Of a stretch of 64,000 bases of DNA, positions 10,326 through 22,144 are shown piece after piece; position 1 is the stretch's first letter, and every line of letters starts with the position of its first letter. Source of the DNA: Trichobilharzia regenti (lineage: Eukaryota; Platyhelminthes; Trematoda; Strigeidida; Schistosomatidae). The stretch spans positions 85,198,319-85,262,318 of the forward strand of contig OX235264.1 in the NCBI GenBank assembly GCA_944472135.2, read 5' to 3'. The notes under the pieces were generated by a model. The model made no database searches and was not told the origin of the DNA. It saw only the letters and a list, made by a program, of their open reading frames with translations. Both the position numbers and the translations under genes were made by a program.

Positions 10326-10779
10326 AGATGCTTTGATTATATAAGCAAATAAAAGAAACAAATAGGAAATGTTAATTAACTTCTTTACTAAAAAATCAAA
10401 GAAAGTTTGAAAAGATGGTGAACAATAAGAAGAATGTTTGTATTTTAACTCTCTGTGACAGATTGACAGCTAACCTTAAGATGATAAATCACACCAAAAG
10501 ATGCGATTAATACCATGATAAAATAAATAGTAAGACAGCGAGGTGGATAAAATAATGACTTTTAAATTTTTAACTACAAGTTTTTAGAGATTTGACTTGA
10601 CCAACTAACTTCATTTAGGGATTTATTTGTAGCCAGGGAGTTCTTACCCAACTGTTTTTTCCTAGTTTAGACATCTTCATCAGTACTCACGCATAACCCC
10701 ACGATAGATGATTCTCTAACTGAACTCATATCTTGATCTAACTAGAAATCAGTCAAATCTTCCTAAACAGCACTCGGAA

Positions 10780-10915
10780 ATTAATCTATTGTTCACCACT
10801 GGCTGACTACTGAGTGAAATTACCTGGAGTTCTAGTCAGAAGTCATAACCAGTAGGATGTACCAAGCTGGGTGTGAGGACAAACAGTTGCCAATGAAATT
10901 AGCTGGCGGTGGCAT
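10780..10915 (+). repeat. Fragment of the hammerhead SINE family (5' part)
   Basis: The block with TTACCTGGAGTTCTAGTC, ATAACCAGTAGGATGTACC and GTGTGAGGACAAAC follows the 5' part of the full copies at 22145-22540 and 26522-26934 read on their minus strand. It is well diverged. Confidence 0.5.
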
Positions 10916-11393
10916 TAAATAATCTTAAGTAGTCAAGTAGTCATAATGAATAGTTATCTGGAGAGAAATGATGGGAAATAAGAGCACAAAGAATTGAATG
11001 TGGGTCGCAAAATAAAACTGTTGATAAGACATATACCAGCTGAACTAGGGTTAGACGGGCTTAAACCAGTTTGAGAAAATTAACCGATTATGCTGGGGCA
11101 AACTATTTATTACAGTGAGACTGGACAACCTAGAAGCTCAACCTTATGCAACTAATATAACTGATTACTTATTAGCTTAATTTTATGGAGTAAGCAATGT
11201 TCGTATATAATGAACTTCTATTTGAGAAAATCTAATTTTTCTCACTGCCACGAACCAGCCTGTGCACTGTTTTTAATTTTGTGGGTTCTGGAAGTCAGAT
11301 GTAATTGGTAATCAGTATCAGTATTGAATCCTCCCTTCAGTAATATTATTGTGCCATCGCCAACATAACATACTAAGACAACATATAATTATT

Positions 11394-11481
11394 TGTAGTG
11401 GTAGTATTTTGAAGTGACAAAATCACAGGAAATCAAACAATAACACAGAGAAGGATGAATTTAGGAATTTGTATTTGGCAG
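11394..11481 (+). repeat. LTR fragment of the 111-1929 family
   Basis: It starts TGTAGTGGTAGTATTTTGAAG and contains ACACAGAGAAGGATGAATTT and GGAATTTGTATTTGGCAG, aligning with the first half of the 181-bp LTR. It is cut off where the RTE-2 copy begins; the second LTR half was not found beyond that copy. Confidence 0.6.
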
Positions 11482-12568
11482 AAACTTACGGAATCCTCCA
11501 AAGTGAGAACGGGAGTGAGGAAAGGCTGTCTACTATCGCCAATGATCTTCCTGACTGCAGTAGATTGGATAATGAGACAGACAACGGGCCGGCTATTGAG
11601 GAAACAGGCATAAAATAGACTCACACAAAGACAAAATTGGAAGATCTGGACTTCGCCGATGATGACATCTGTCTGTCTGATTTCCCACAAACTGGAAGAT
11701 ATGCAAGTGAAAAGCAACAAGTTGGCAGAAGAAGCATCCAGAGAAGATAGAACTTCAGGTGAACATGAAGAGACGACAGAGGTGATGAAGACTCCTCGCC
11801 AACGGCAACACCAACAGCAACAACAACAACAGACAACAATCAGCCAGAATAAATGGGGAGAGGGAACCTGAAAGAAACAACCTCCTTCACCTACCTACCT
11901 ACCTACCTACTTACCTACCTACCTTGGAAGCATCGTTTCAACTACAGGCGGGTGGAACTGACAAGGATATCAAAGCGGGAATCAGAAAAGCAAGACAAGC
12001 TTTCATTACTCACGTCGAGTCTGTGTGGAGGTCAACAGCACTCACCATCAAAATGAAAATAACATCCGGATTTTCAACTCCAATGTGAAATCAGTCGGTG
12101 CTACTCACTATACGGATCAGAGACTTGGCCAGCGCGTCATAAAGAGGATCTCAAACAAACTTCAGACCTTCATTAACAGTTGCCTTCGCTCAGTACTACT
12201 CAGGATCAGATGGCTGGCCAGAAAAGATCAGAAACAGGGATCTCTGGAAATGAGCGAGCCAACCCAACAGGAACCGATTTTGAAACAAATAGGCAGGAAG
12301 AAAAGGGGGTGGATTGGCTGGTGATACTCTGAGGAAACCATCAAGTGACATCAGTAGACAAGCCATCGCTCAAGTGGAACCCGAAAGGGAAGCGGGCGGC
12401 GAGTTGGTCGTCAGTGTGAGGGTGACTTGGATGGGGTCATGTGAAGATGAGATGAAAGCGTGTGGGCAGACTTGGAGCGGGGTGAAAAAGTTGTCAGAAA
12501 ACAGAAGGTAATGGAGATGCGCAGCTGAATCCCTATGTTTCTCTAAGAATTAAAGGATTTAATAATGA
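11482..12568 (+). mobile_element. RTE-2 LINE, 5'-truncated copy (RT C-terminal half to 3' end)
   Basis: The copy starts inside RT at the GVRQGC-type box (read as GVRKGCLLSPMIFLTAVDWI). It continues through a degenerate LDFADD-type box, a region with (CAA)n and (CTAC)n repeats, the [12 protein letters not shown] box near 12100, and the family 3' end (CCCTATGTTTCTCTAAGAAT) with an ATAATGATAATAA tail. Several frameshifts and stops (for example TAG near 11615) make it non-coding. It is very similar to 24446-25462, including the simple repeats. Confidence 0.8.
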
Positions 12569-13559
12569 TAATAACTTGGACATCAATTTTCCCTACCATC
12601 TCATGATTTGTATGTATGTTGGTTTTCATTTTTGGTTTAAATACTGTGCTTTGAATAATATTCTATTGTATCTTGAAACTGCTAATAGAAGGTGATCAGT
12701 TTCATCCTGACTAATCCGTGTGTTTGCTTGCAAAAACAGATCATATTTCATTTATTTCTTTATTTTATCTTAATTAAACTTTTATATGAACTGTCAATTA
12801 ATTTCTGTGTAAAATTATTCATGCTTGTTGTAGTTTACAATTAATTAGCTCTATAACCTTCATTTGTATTTAAAAGGAAAATTTAATTTCACTGGTCTCA
12901 TTTTAAGTGTTCTAATCAACTGGTTGTCTATTTCCCTCAGGATCTTCTTTGACTTTAACTTACTTCTTCCATTCAGTGAAATACAATTTCACTACTGGTG
13001 GTTATATAATTTTTCAGTCGGGAGATATTAAAAGTTGTATATTTCTTACTTAATGTTTAAATTATTTAGGATTCTATTTTTTTTCTTTCAATGCACATAA
13101 CACATTTATTTATATTACATAAAATCTGTAAACAAAGAAAAGTTGAAAACTATACAGTTGATGTGAGTTTAGGCGAACTGACAGATAGTCATAATTTAAT
13201 TTAGACAAAATACAAGACAACCTGCTGTTTAATAATTAAATTCAGCATCTGACAAATGAAAAGTCATGAGAAATAAACAACATCTGATCAGTATTTAAGT
13301 GAATAATTAGCTGCAATGATTGACAGAATTACATATATACGTGTGTAGTCAGTTTTAAAGCCAATATTCATCAAAACTGAAGCTATGAAGGGAGTAATTT
13401 TCTTTAATTTAGTATAGTTTCTAAGGTAGATAGATCTACAATCAAAGGGTGTGAGACGGAAGAATGGTGAAATTACCAGAAAATTTAAAATACAAAGGGA
13501 GTGTTTATATTTTCGTCTCGATATTCTTATCTTTCTTCACTTCATTTACTTTTCAAACG
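12569..13559. other. Unassigned AT-rich sequence
   Basis: No gene, tRNA-like head or LINE domain recognised. Frames are short and AT-driven. Confidence 0.4.
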
Positions 13560-13775
13560 GAACACAGAACTTCAAGCTTTGGCTTTAAAGTACTAGCAGC
13601 TGTTGTGTTTCTTTTCTTTACAGATTGGCATTGTACTGGCTTTATACCCCACCTTCCTCCTTTGTCAAGCTTGCTGACAGCTAGAAAACAAGGTGAGGTG
13701 CAGTAGCGCGCAGGCCGTGAATAGAACTCAGATCACATGCACGATTAACGAGCATTCTGCCAGTGAACCAGTAAC
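13560..13775 (-). repeat. Old SINE with RTE-2-like tail
   Basis: Read on the minus strand it has the order of the intact copy at 52833-53040: a degraded tRNA-like head near 13700-13775, a body ending in a GAAGTTCTGTGTTCCGTTTG-like tail. Many substitutions. Confidence 0.4.
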
Positions 13776-15914
13776 GTAAAAAATGTTTGCTACCATCTGG
13801 ACAATAGAGACATGGTGAGTTGTAGCATTCGGGATTATCAACTTACTAAATTCTAAAATGCTTGATAAGTATCGGTATTATTTGTACCGCCAGGAAAGAC
13901 CGCTACTTCCACTAGAAAAATAAGTGAATTTTTGCCACAATTCATTTAAAACTTGTGTTTACACAATTTTTCAAACGACAATTACCACTCAGGTTCGTGG
14001 GACGCGTTTAGACGAATTATTATCAGTTCATATGAAGAGACGAACAGATAAAAGAGAGGTAAATGAGAATTAGCTTTAGGCTGTATCATCGGTCTTAGTG
14101 TATATGAAATATAACAATTTTCTCAGACTATATCATCATAACTATAAAGTAAGCCTACTGTTGAACGCTTCGTTGTTTAAACGATGACAGTTGGATTTAA
14201 ATCCTCCTGGAAACAGAATCTTTTTCATGAGAAACAGGCACATTCAGTTGACGCTCAGTGAACTCCACCGGTTGCTATCACCTATTAAATAATATCCAGC
14301 TGAAATAAAAGCGGTATCGTTCCACCCACTTTAGGTATCCATTTCACATCTCAGACCTAACTTTTTGATCTAGCGAAGGCAGACAACAGAAAAATACCAA
14401 GTTTCAATAAATAATTTCGAGTAATTCAAAGAACTAGTAAATGAATTAATCTGGTATTCTGCTGAATCGAACAGGGGACAGATTCCTAACTTAATTCTCT
14501 AAGAAAGCCGACAAAACGGGAGCAGCAGAATGAGTTTATTAGAAACTATAAGTTATGGCAGCTAGGAGGAAAAGTGACTTGTTAATCACTATTTTTTAAC
14601 TATCACCTGACTGTGTGAGCAAGCAGGATAATAGTTCCACGAAATTTCGTTCAGTTTTAAAGCTTTCAAACAGAACTCTTCAGAGCAGTCATAAGTTTCA
14701 TTAGTACAAGCTGGTATTTCAAGGAGTTGTGATAGTTTTGAAAATTGATAATGTCAAAATACTAAATCTTAACTAATACTAAATATTTATCAAACAGTTT
14801 TTATTCAACACTATACGGGCTATAAAAATTTTGGCGAAAATTTAACCCTGACGTTTAAATGCTTTCCGTATAACTGTACATTGTGTCATCAATCTCCATA
14901 TAGTTATGTAACAGTTATATAACATAAGCTGAAGAAATATGCAAATTATTCTAAGAAGGGAAAGGCTAACCATTTGACTTAAAATTCATCTTCACTTTGG
15001 ACAAAAGAAAGCCACCTACGAAATGGCTAAATTAATCTAGGGGAGTTCTTCTTATCATAAATTTACATATAAATACACAAAAAATGATAATAATGTAGAA
15101 TTGGTTAATCGCATAAATTTAAGCTATTTGTAAAGGCATTCATTCATCTGTGTATATCTTTGATAAGAAATTAGGAAATAAGATTTTGTTCCATTTCATT
15201 AAGTTTTAAATAATTGTTTAAACGAACTGATAACAACTTTGGTGTACATTTAAAATGGTTGCAAAATTGACAGTTCAAAGATTCATTGAATTTAAACAGA
15301 CAACGATAACAAGAATAAATTTTATATCTTGCTATACGCATACATTTTTTTTTCGCTGATTAGTAAGTGAACTAGTTGGATGAAGGAATTAGCATCACTA
15401 TTTCTTTTGCATTCTGTTGATTTGAACAATTAGGTGGGTGCTTGTTAGATATGCCGAAACTGTTAGTTTGAATCCTGTTGTTATAAAGCTTAGTTTCAAT
15501 CCCAGTTACTCATCCAGATAGGTTTGACTTATGACGCTGAAAACAAATGCTTATTCAATATTGAAAGGAATAAGTAAACCTTTAAACTCTTATATTGATT
15601 TTACAGTCAGTATATAAGGATATTAGACGTTTGGGGAAACCGTCTGCCAATAACTACACCAGTACCATTCCTAAAGAAGGTAGTTTGTCGATCAAATGGC
15701 ACACTGGTAACGTTTTCAACTACAGCACTCGGTGAGTTAGGTTCTGTTTCCTGAAATGATGTCTTTTCTTTTGAACGTTTAGATAAACTATGCTGACAGT
15801 TTCTAACATGCACAAAACTAGGTCTATGGCTTCCTGTAGATTCTCTTCAACAGTTTAATATAAATTTAATTAAGTCTCCTGGTTTGACTACAGTATTGCA
15901 AAGTACACTTATAG
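13776..15914. other. Unassigned AT-rich sequence
   Basis: No supported gene over about 2.1 kb. A 68-codon minus-strand frame at 15607-15813 has ordinary amino acid composition but no recognisable domain and no start, splice or repeat context. Confidence 0.35.
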
Positions 15915-16024
15915 AATGTGGTCAGCAGTAATGTGGTGGTGTGATACAGACAATGAGTTCCAAAGGAATAGTATTCTCACAGTAGGAATAATTGTATTTG
16001 TTGGTGCGAACGTTCAGTAGTTCA
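15915..16024 (-). repeat. Interspersed repeat shared with 8300-8390
   Basis: The minus strand carries CTACTGTGAGAATA, then GTCTGTATCACACCACCAC, in the order and spacing seen at 8300-8390. Type unknown. Confidence 0.45.
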
Positions 16025-16297
16025 TTGGCAACAGAATACCGTTAATTGGCAGAAGTTGGAATTCATGCACTGGTCATTGGATCGGGTCAAAGTGACTTAA
16101 TGGTGTACGAGCTGGCTTGCCTTGTAACCAGAAGTACCTGGGTTAGAATCCCACTGTGTGGTTGCGTACTTCTGGAGAATGCCAAACTAGGACGAAACAG
16201 CTGTCCAGTACTCCCAGGTTTTCCAATGGTTCTCTAACCAATGTCAGCTAATGATGAAATCCTGTAAACCAATCAAATCCCTACAAACCAACACTTT
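16025..16297 (+). mobile_element. tRNA-like SINE with hammerhead module
   Basis: Upstream block GAATTGGCAGAAGTTGGAAT-like, then a tRNA-like section (AAGTGACTTAATGGTGTACG as A box, GGGTTAGAATCCC as B box), the ribozyme module (16164-16213), and the conserved 3' part GTTTTCCAATGGTTCTCTAA ... GATGAAATCCTGTAAACC. It is immediately followed by an oppositely oriented SINE of another family. Confidence 0.7.
16164..16213 (+). ncRNA. Hammerhead ribozyme-like module (degenerate copy)
   Basis: Stem I strands GTACT and AGTAC flank the module. The second conserved box GGACGAAA and palindromic stem III (ACAGCTGT) with cleavage triplet GTC are intact. The first box reads CTGGAGA instead of CTGANGA, and the 5' strand of stem II (GTCC) is changed to TGCC, so this copy is probably inactive. 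Confidence 0.6.
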
Positions 16298-16528
16298 TTT
16301 TTCCTTCACGTTCCCAGTGGAACATAAAGCTTCAAGTTAGAGGCTTGAAGTTTCTGTAGCACTGGTGATTACTTTTACAGAATGGGGTTGCTAGCCTCAT
16401 GCCCAACATTTCCTCTTATCAGTCTTACTACTGGCTTAGTGAGGTAAAGGAGTGCGCCGGCCGAGGTTCGAACCCCGGACCACTTGCATGGTCGACAAGC
16501 GTCCTAACCGCTGTGCCGCCGACGCACT
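16298..16528 (-). mobile_element. tRNA-derived SINE with RTE-2-like tail
   Basis: On the minus strand: tRNA-like head 16443-16528 (GTGCGTCGGCGGCACAGCGG, then GGGGTTCGAACCTCGG), a body with GGCATGAGGCTAGCAACCCC, and a tail GAAGCTTTATGTTCCACTGG that matches the RTE-2 LINE 3' end, plus a short A run. The acceptor-like ends (GTGCGTC and GGCGCAC) still pair over 7 bp. Confidence 0.8.
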
Positions 16529-16620
16529 AAATATCAGGTATGCGTCGGCAGGGGATCGAACCTCGAACCATGTGTATGGTTGGCGAGCGTCCTAATCGCT
16601 ATGCCCCTGACGCAATGCTA
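16529..16620 (-). repeat. Second tRNA-like SINE head joined to the previous SINE
   Basis: The minus strand reads TTGCGTCAGGGGCATAGCG, GGTTCGATCCCCTGCCGACG and ends ACCTGATAT, identical in order to the start of the CR1-tailed SINE at 47714. It stops at ATAT and is followed directly by the head of the RTE-tailed SINE. Confidence 0.7.
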
Positions 16621-19134
16621 GAATACCGTATATATTTGAACATTCTATTTCATGTCATTTACTGTATATCTAAATCACACGCTCAGTGATTGGTTAAAGC
16701 ATATGAACTATATACATATAAATAGTAGTTTAATCAATTGAAAATATCCGTTGGCTTCCATGTCTTGCCTTCTGCTGTTATAGTAAGAACTAACACAATG
16801 TAAAACTATTCACTCCCTAAGAGCCAATCATTAAATCTGAAAGAATTTTTTTTTGATGAATAAACTAATTTTGAAAATCACGTGATCCTTTTTCCACCTT
16901 TGAAGAATATGATTACAAACGTACAATATTTGAAATCCAGAGATCTCTTACAACGCTAATGATACACTGGGCCTTGAATTGGTCATCTTAGTAGCTCTGA
17001 TATTCATCACAATTAAATTAACCAGCTCAGAGAACAGAACTAAATCAAAATCACTATCGAGATAGAAAATGGTTCTACTTACATATCTTGCACTTAGTAT
17101 CAAACAAAACCAAAATTTTGGGATAGAAAGTGACGAACTGATTGTAATTCATAGCCAGTTTTACTAGCTGCCAAAAGACTTCAATAACTAGACAGTATGC
17201 AGAAAAGCTCATCAAGTTAAATGATTTGTTAGATTTCTATAAAGGAAAGAGAGAAATGAAACGAAATGAACGTATCATATTTCATATTTCCTGAAACTTC
17301 TAGCTAAAATTCATTTTACTTAAAGAGGATTTCCAATGAACACACTACAGTGGATTATGTTTACCATCCAAATTAGTAAAAAAACTCGTGGTAGATTTAA
17401 AATAACAAGGGTACTTTAGAATAAGAGTAAACATAGTCATACTTTATAATGGGAACCTGGCAATTGCATCAAACTGTAGTTTAAGCACTTACGAAAACAA
17501 TTTCAGCATTATAAATCAATAAAGAACATGTCCCATGGAAAAAAAGTGAACTACAAAGTTAACAACATGATGAATACTGATACAAGTCACTCAAAGAATA
17601 AGAAAAGCCCTGAAGGCAACCAGGGCTTAGTCGACGAAATCAGAAAAAAAGCGGTTTTCTTGTTCGTGAAGATCCCCTCATTTAGAAATTAACGATGAGA
17701 ATTTTGCCTAGGATTGACAATGAAAGCCTCACAGTTAAACCAGTCAGCTCAGTGAACATAATAACACAAAAAACCTACCTCGCCTATAAGTGATTTGCCT
17801 TTAAAATGAACCTAAGGTTCCAATTCATCAGTGTGAAGTACAGTTTTATGTATATATTTCAAGTTGTAACCGTATATGGCCTAAGAAATTACATTTAAAA
17901 TAGTAGTAGTAATTGAAATTAAGTTATGTTCAATTCTCTATTCTTCATCTTATAGCTTATTTCAAAAATAAAGAATATATATACTCTTCAAAACTTCAAA
18001 GAATTCTCAGAGTTAGACAACTGTTAATGACTAATTCCTTATCATAGGGAAAATTAACAGACTTTCTGATCAAAGTCAGTCGTTTGTAGTGAAAGAAAAG
18101 TGTGATGAAAAAAAGGTTAAAAGCTAATTAAAGTTAAAATAGTTTTATGCCAGTAAAGAGTTTACTCCACTAGTAGATGATGTATCCAATCTTCTCTTTA
18201 CCACTATTATTTCTTTTAAGTGAGATATTGTAGTTGTGTCTACTTTAAGTTAAACACCAATTTCTATTTTCGATTCGCTGTTGTTGTTGTTGTTGTTTGC
18301 ACTTATAAGTTGGTTGTAAAAGAAGTGAACAAAAAGTAAAAAGAGGCGAGAAATTGGCAGAATAATAATGATAACACCACTAACAATGAAATAACATCAA
18401 TTGAAATAAGAGGTAGTTAACACATTTTGATTATCTGGAGATTTTCATTTTTGTCCTTTGATGAAATAGGTCAGTGAAGTGTTTTTATAATGAAGAAGTA
18501 ATTATTATGTTTGTGATAACGATCAAAAGAGAGAGAGAGAAAAAAAAATACAATACAGAAACAAGTGAGTAATTCAAGTTGAGTGTCTTTTTGAATTTTT
18601 CTGTGAAAGTAGCGTTGTTCATTTTCTTGGATTCTAGATCTTTTAAGGTCACATCAAATTAGAAAATAAAAAGCGATGGAAGTGGAATAAGGAATAAGGA
18701 AGAGAGAAAAGCGAAAAAAAATAATTATCAGCCTCCAGCTTAAAAAAAAATAGATAAACATTTTATGGGTTAATTGGTTGGTGTATTTTGAAAGTGATAA
18801 ATTCTTCTATAAATAAATAATAAAGTGAAATTATAATAAATAACAAATACCCAAATTTTTTTTCGCAAACTGTTAAAAGTGAACTTGGTTTGGCCATATA
18901 TAAAATAAAGTGAAATGTTTTAATGTATAATTGAATGACTAGATTTCTAGTTTGAACGTAGCACGCAACGTTAACTCTGTTAACCGTATCCTTGATTATT
19001 ATCTTTGTGGCATCAAAAATCATATAGGGGAAGAGTTATTAAAACAGTCTTGGTTTACATTACTCCATTACTAAAAAATCGTTAAGTTTTATGCTTGCTT
19101 TGATGCCAATATGAGCAGTTATTTAGGCTGATTG
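16621..19134. other. Unassigned AT-rich sequence
   Basis: About 2.5 kb with no supported gene. A (GTT)n run lies near 18281-18298 and AT-rich frames such as 18763-19023 lack any domain. Confidence 0.4.
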
Positions 19135-19435
19135 TTTGGTTACAGGGTTTCGTCATGAGCTACCATCGGTTAGAGAACCATTGGAAAACCTGAGAGTACT
19201 GAACAGCCATTTCGTCCTAGTTTGGGACTCTTCAGAATTATGCACCCACAGGGATTCGAACCCACGACCTTCTGGTTACAAGGCAAGCTTGTAGACCATT
19301 AGGCCACTGGGATCCGATCCAAGGGTCCATGAATTCCAACTTCTGCCAATTTAGAATATAGCACGACCACTAGTCAGTGTCTTAGGCGAATATTTGTCCT
19401 CACCCCCGACCTGCTGTACCCTACAAATCAATACT
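19135..19435 (-). mobile_element. tRNA-like SINE with hammerhead module
   Basis: Minus-strand order: GTGAGGACAAATATTCGCC block, GGCAGAAGTTGGAATTCATG, tRNA-like part (CAGTGGCCTAATGGTCTACA as A box, GGGTTCGAATCCC as B box, nearly perfect polymerase III boxes), hammerhead module (19194-19243), GGTTTTCCAATGGTTCTCTA, and a 3' end GAAACCCTGTAACC. Confidence 0.8.
19194..19243 (-). ncRNA. Hammerhead ribozyme with both consensus boxes
   Basis: The minus strand has box CTGAAGA (fits CTGANGA), stem II GTCC/GGAC with loop CAAACTA, box GAAA, and a short stem III followed by GTT and CAGTACTC. The stem III palindrome has one change (ATGGCTGT for ACAGCTGT), and the 5' strand of stem I is altered (ATAATT against AGTAC). 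The catalytic boxes are the best preserved of all copies in the window, but the pairing is weakened. Confidence 0.65.
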
Positions 19436-19779
19436 TGAATAAGCTAGTTGTGTTACACAAGAAGCAGTACTGAAATAAAGCATGATAATACCACACAGAC
19501 TAATCTTAAATGAAATTATATTCGAACATATTATACAAACTATACATTGAATTAACATTGTTATCTGTGTTTTATATTATGGAACATCACTTAGCGGTTT
19601 TGTTGAGTTAAATCTAAATTAATAAAAACTGAAGGCAGTCGTTATGTGTGGAGAACACAAAACATCAAATAAAAGTTAGATCAAACAGGCCTCAGTTTAT
19701 CACAAATTCTGTCATTATTTGAAAGCAAACTGGATTTTGGCCGACATAGAAAGAAATTTTATCAGGTTTATTGGGCAAT

Positions 19780-19965
19780 AAAATTTATTATTAATTTTTA
19801 TATTATAGCTTGATTCCACACCGTATTTTTGGTACAGGTATGGAATTTTCAGCATGTGATATCAGTAGTCCAAATTTTGCAGGCCGACCATTGATACCAG
19901 GTGTGCATCGGCAGGAAATCGAACTCCGAACATGTGTATGGCCGGTGAGAGTCCTAACCATTATT
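19780..19965 (-). mobile_element. tRNA-derived SINE with CR1-like tail
   Basis: The minus strand carries a tRNA-like head remnant (GGTTAGGACTCTCACCGGCC), CTGCCGATGCACACCTGGTA, GGTCGGCCTGCAAAATTTGG, and the tail GCTGAAAATTCCATACCTGT ... GTGGAATCAAGCTATAAT. This tail is the 3' end of the CR1-like LINE at 38510-38613. Confidence 0.7.
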
Positions 19966-20134
19966 TTTCAACTAGTTAGTAGCAGTGATATGTGTGATCT
20001 TATTAAAGAATATTTTGACATTTATCAACTGCTTTCGAAACTAATCTGATGAACCATAATTCTAACAACTCACCTAACATAAACATCAGTGAAAAAATGA
20101 GGAAAGATTGAGTACTTTAAATTATTGTCTTCTA

Positions 20135-20785
20135 AGAGTGAAACTCCAACTGGCAGAAGAAACAGTGAAGACAGGACTTCAAGTGAACATAGCGAAGAGA
20201 AGTACCAATCACCACCAATGGAAGAAAGTGCACTTTCACCTATCTGAAGTCAGTGTGAGAATCTTTTTCTCTACGTCAGCTTAAAGAACAAAATTCAGAT
20301 TTCCAATAGAAACTTTAAATTTGTCCTTCTATATGGGTCAGGAGCTCGGCCATTATGTCATGCAAAGTATCTTTAACAGGCTACTGCGGAATTTTATCAG
20401 CAGCTGTCTTCACTGGTTCCATATTAAATGTTAGATAGCCAGAAAGAGTTAGCAACAAGAGCTAGCTGACTAGAGACCAACCAAGAACTTATCGTTCATC
20501 AAGTATGTGTGAGAAAATGAAGATGGATTGGGTACACGCTGGAAAGATCATCGAATGTCATCACGAACCAGGCTATGGCTCCAGTGCAGCCCGAATTGGA
20601 AACGGCAAGGTACATATGGGTTAGAGGGTGAAATGGAGGAGACGTCACGATAAGGAGATCAGAGACTATGAAAAATCATGGAGCCAGCTAAAATGGACTA
20701 CAGAAAATGGGACAAAGTGTGTACATGTGCTACTGAATCCTTATGTTCCATTCGGAAACCAATGGAACAATTATAACAAATGCAA
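20135..20785 (+). mobile_element. Old RTE-2-like LINE 3' fragment
   Basis: It follows the 3' third of the RTE-2 copies in order: CTGGCAGAAGAAAC with GACTTCAAGTGAACAT, a [12 protein letters not shown] box (CTATATGGGTCAGGAGCTCG), the GGATTGGGTACACGCTG region and the tail GAATCCTTATGTTCCATTCGG. It is more diverged than the copies at 11482 and 24446. Frames are broken. Confidence 0.65.
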
Positions 20786-21685
20786 TATAAGTGAAATTAT
20801 TAGTTTAGGAAAAACTATTTTAAATTTTATCATCAGTAACTTAAAAATACCGCAGAGGGCTAAGTAGCTGATCATGAAAGGCTTAAATGTGACTGACTGA
20901 TTCAGTAATTATCTAGACATCATCTATAGGAGTATTTTTTCTCATGCATCCTACACTTATTATTGATTTATGTGTTCTCCACTGGATTGTATATCTGATT
21001 ACTTTCAGTGTATCTACGGACTGCTAATTGATTTGGATACCGATCTTCAAAAGTTTCACACTTTTTCAATGCCATTTATGCAACATTTCTCCATATTCAA
21101 TGGTCTGAGAGGATCTTTATATTGACAAATTAGACGTCAACTGATGCTCACTTACATCGAAGACCAGATGGGAGACTGCTTTTCTCATTGTCGGATTCTT
21201 TCCGAGCTACTGAAGTTAACCTTTGAGACTTTACCACGACTGTTTATTTTTTTCTGACTCACGTTTTAGCCTGCTGGATATACAGTAAAGGTATTTATAC
21301 GTTTATAAGATACAGTGGTTTCAGAAAGCTTTAAAATTGTAATGGTGATCTCCAATTGACTTTCTATTCATGGTAATATACTCCTTCTTTTAGTTTCACA
21401 AACTACTCTGTAATTAACTGCGAATATTTTAAACATACCTTGATAAAATTATTTGAATTTCTGTGCTTTCTTGGATGAGAATTTTGTGATCAAGTTACTC
21501 ATTTAAAGAAACCAAACTCAGAAAAAATCGTCTTATTGAACTGAATATCCTTCTCCTGATCTCAAAGGTTAAAAGTCTCTAAAGGATCTAATCAAAGGGA
21601 AACTTAGAATCAACTTTTATGGTTGTTTGCATTCTTCGGCAACATTAAGCTATTCTAATCTCAACTAAATGCCTAAAATTTGACA
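20786..21685. other. Unassigned AT-rich sequence
   Basis: No gene or recognised repeat. Confidence 0.4.
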
Positions 21686-21740
21686 ATACATCCAGATGAC
21701 GAGTCCCAACTAGGACGAAATGCGCATCCTAGATTCCACT
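21686..21740 (+). ncRNA. Hammerhead ribozyme sequence of the schistosome alpha-SINE type
   Basis: Stem I strands ATCCAG (21690-21695) and CTAGAT (21729-21734) pair at 5 of 6 positions. Box 1 is ATGACGA (consensus CTGANGA with the first C changed), stem II is GTCC/GGAC closed by CAACTA, box 2 is GAAA (21717-21720), stem III is the palindrome ATGCGCAT, and the cleavage triplet is ATC before CTAGAT. Downstream ATTCCACTGCCAGTCACC also fits what I recall of the S. mansoni alpha element. The first-box change suggests this fossil is inactive. No long SINE body is evident around it. Confidence 0.7.
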
Positions 21741-22144
21741 GCCAGTCACCATCCACCAGTTGAATGCCTAAAAGACTGAGTTATTTATGCCTGGTGATAT
21801 TTTTAACAAAATCTTGTTAAGAAGTGAAGTATAGTAGTAAGTTACATGAATTTTGAGTTATCGTTTTTCTTATATTTACCTAGATGTTTATGCAGTTTGT
21901 CAACGTGTTTTACTTCTTAACAGGGTTTAATTCTGAAGATGTTATGAAGTCTGCTGGCACGACATCTATGGTCAAATGTAAAGGCTTGGAACACTAGACG
22001 AAATTAGTGAAAACTTTTAAGTTATCTTAAATCTTCTGAGTACTCAGTTATGTATGATGACTGTCCGTTGTATGATTAGGCAGAAAACGATTTGAAGGAA
22101 TTGTTCTGTCAAGTTTCTTTATTAAAATCTGATATCTGGAGGGA

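Noticed and set aside
15607..15813. 68-codon minus-strand frame with a possible Pol-like tail
   Set aside because: The resemblance to Gypsy Pol ends is limited to a few basic residues; no LTR lies nearby.
16443..16528. Possible genuine tRNA gene on the minus strand (7-bp acceptor pairing, good A and B boxes)
   Set aside because: The T arm and acceptor are separated by extra bases so the cloverleaf does not close properly, and the sequence continues into a SINE body and LINE-like tail found in other copies.
18763..19023. 86-codon AT-rich frame
   Set aside because: Composition matches random AT-rich DNA and includes homopolymer-derived residues.
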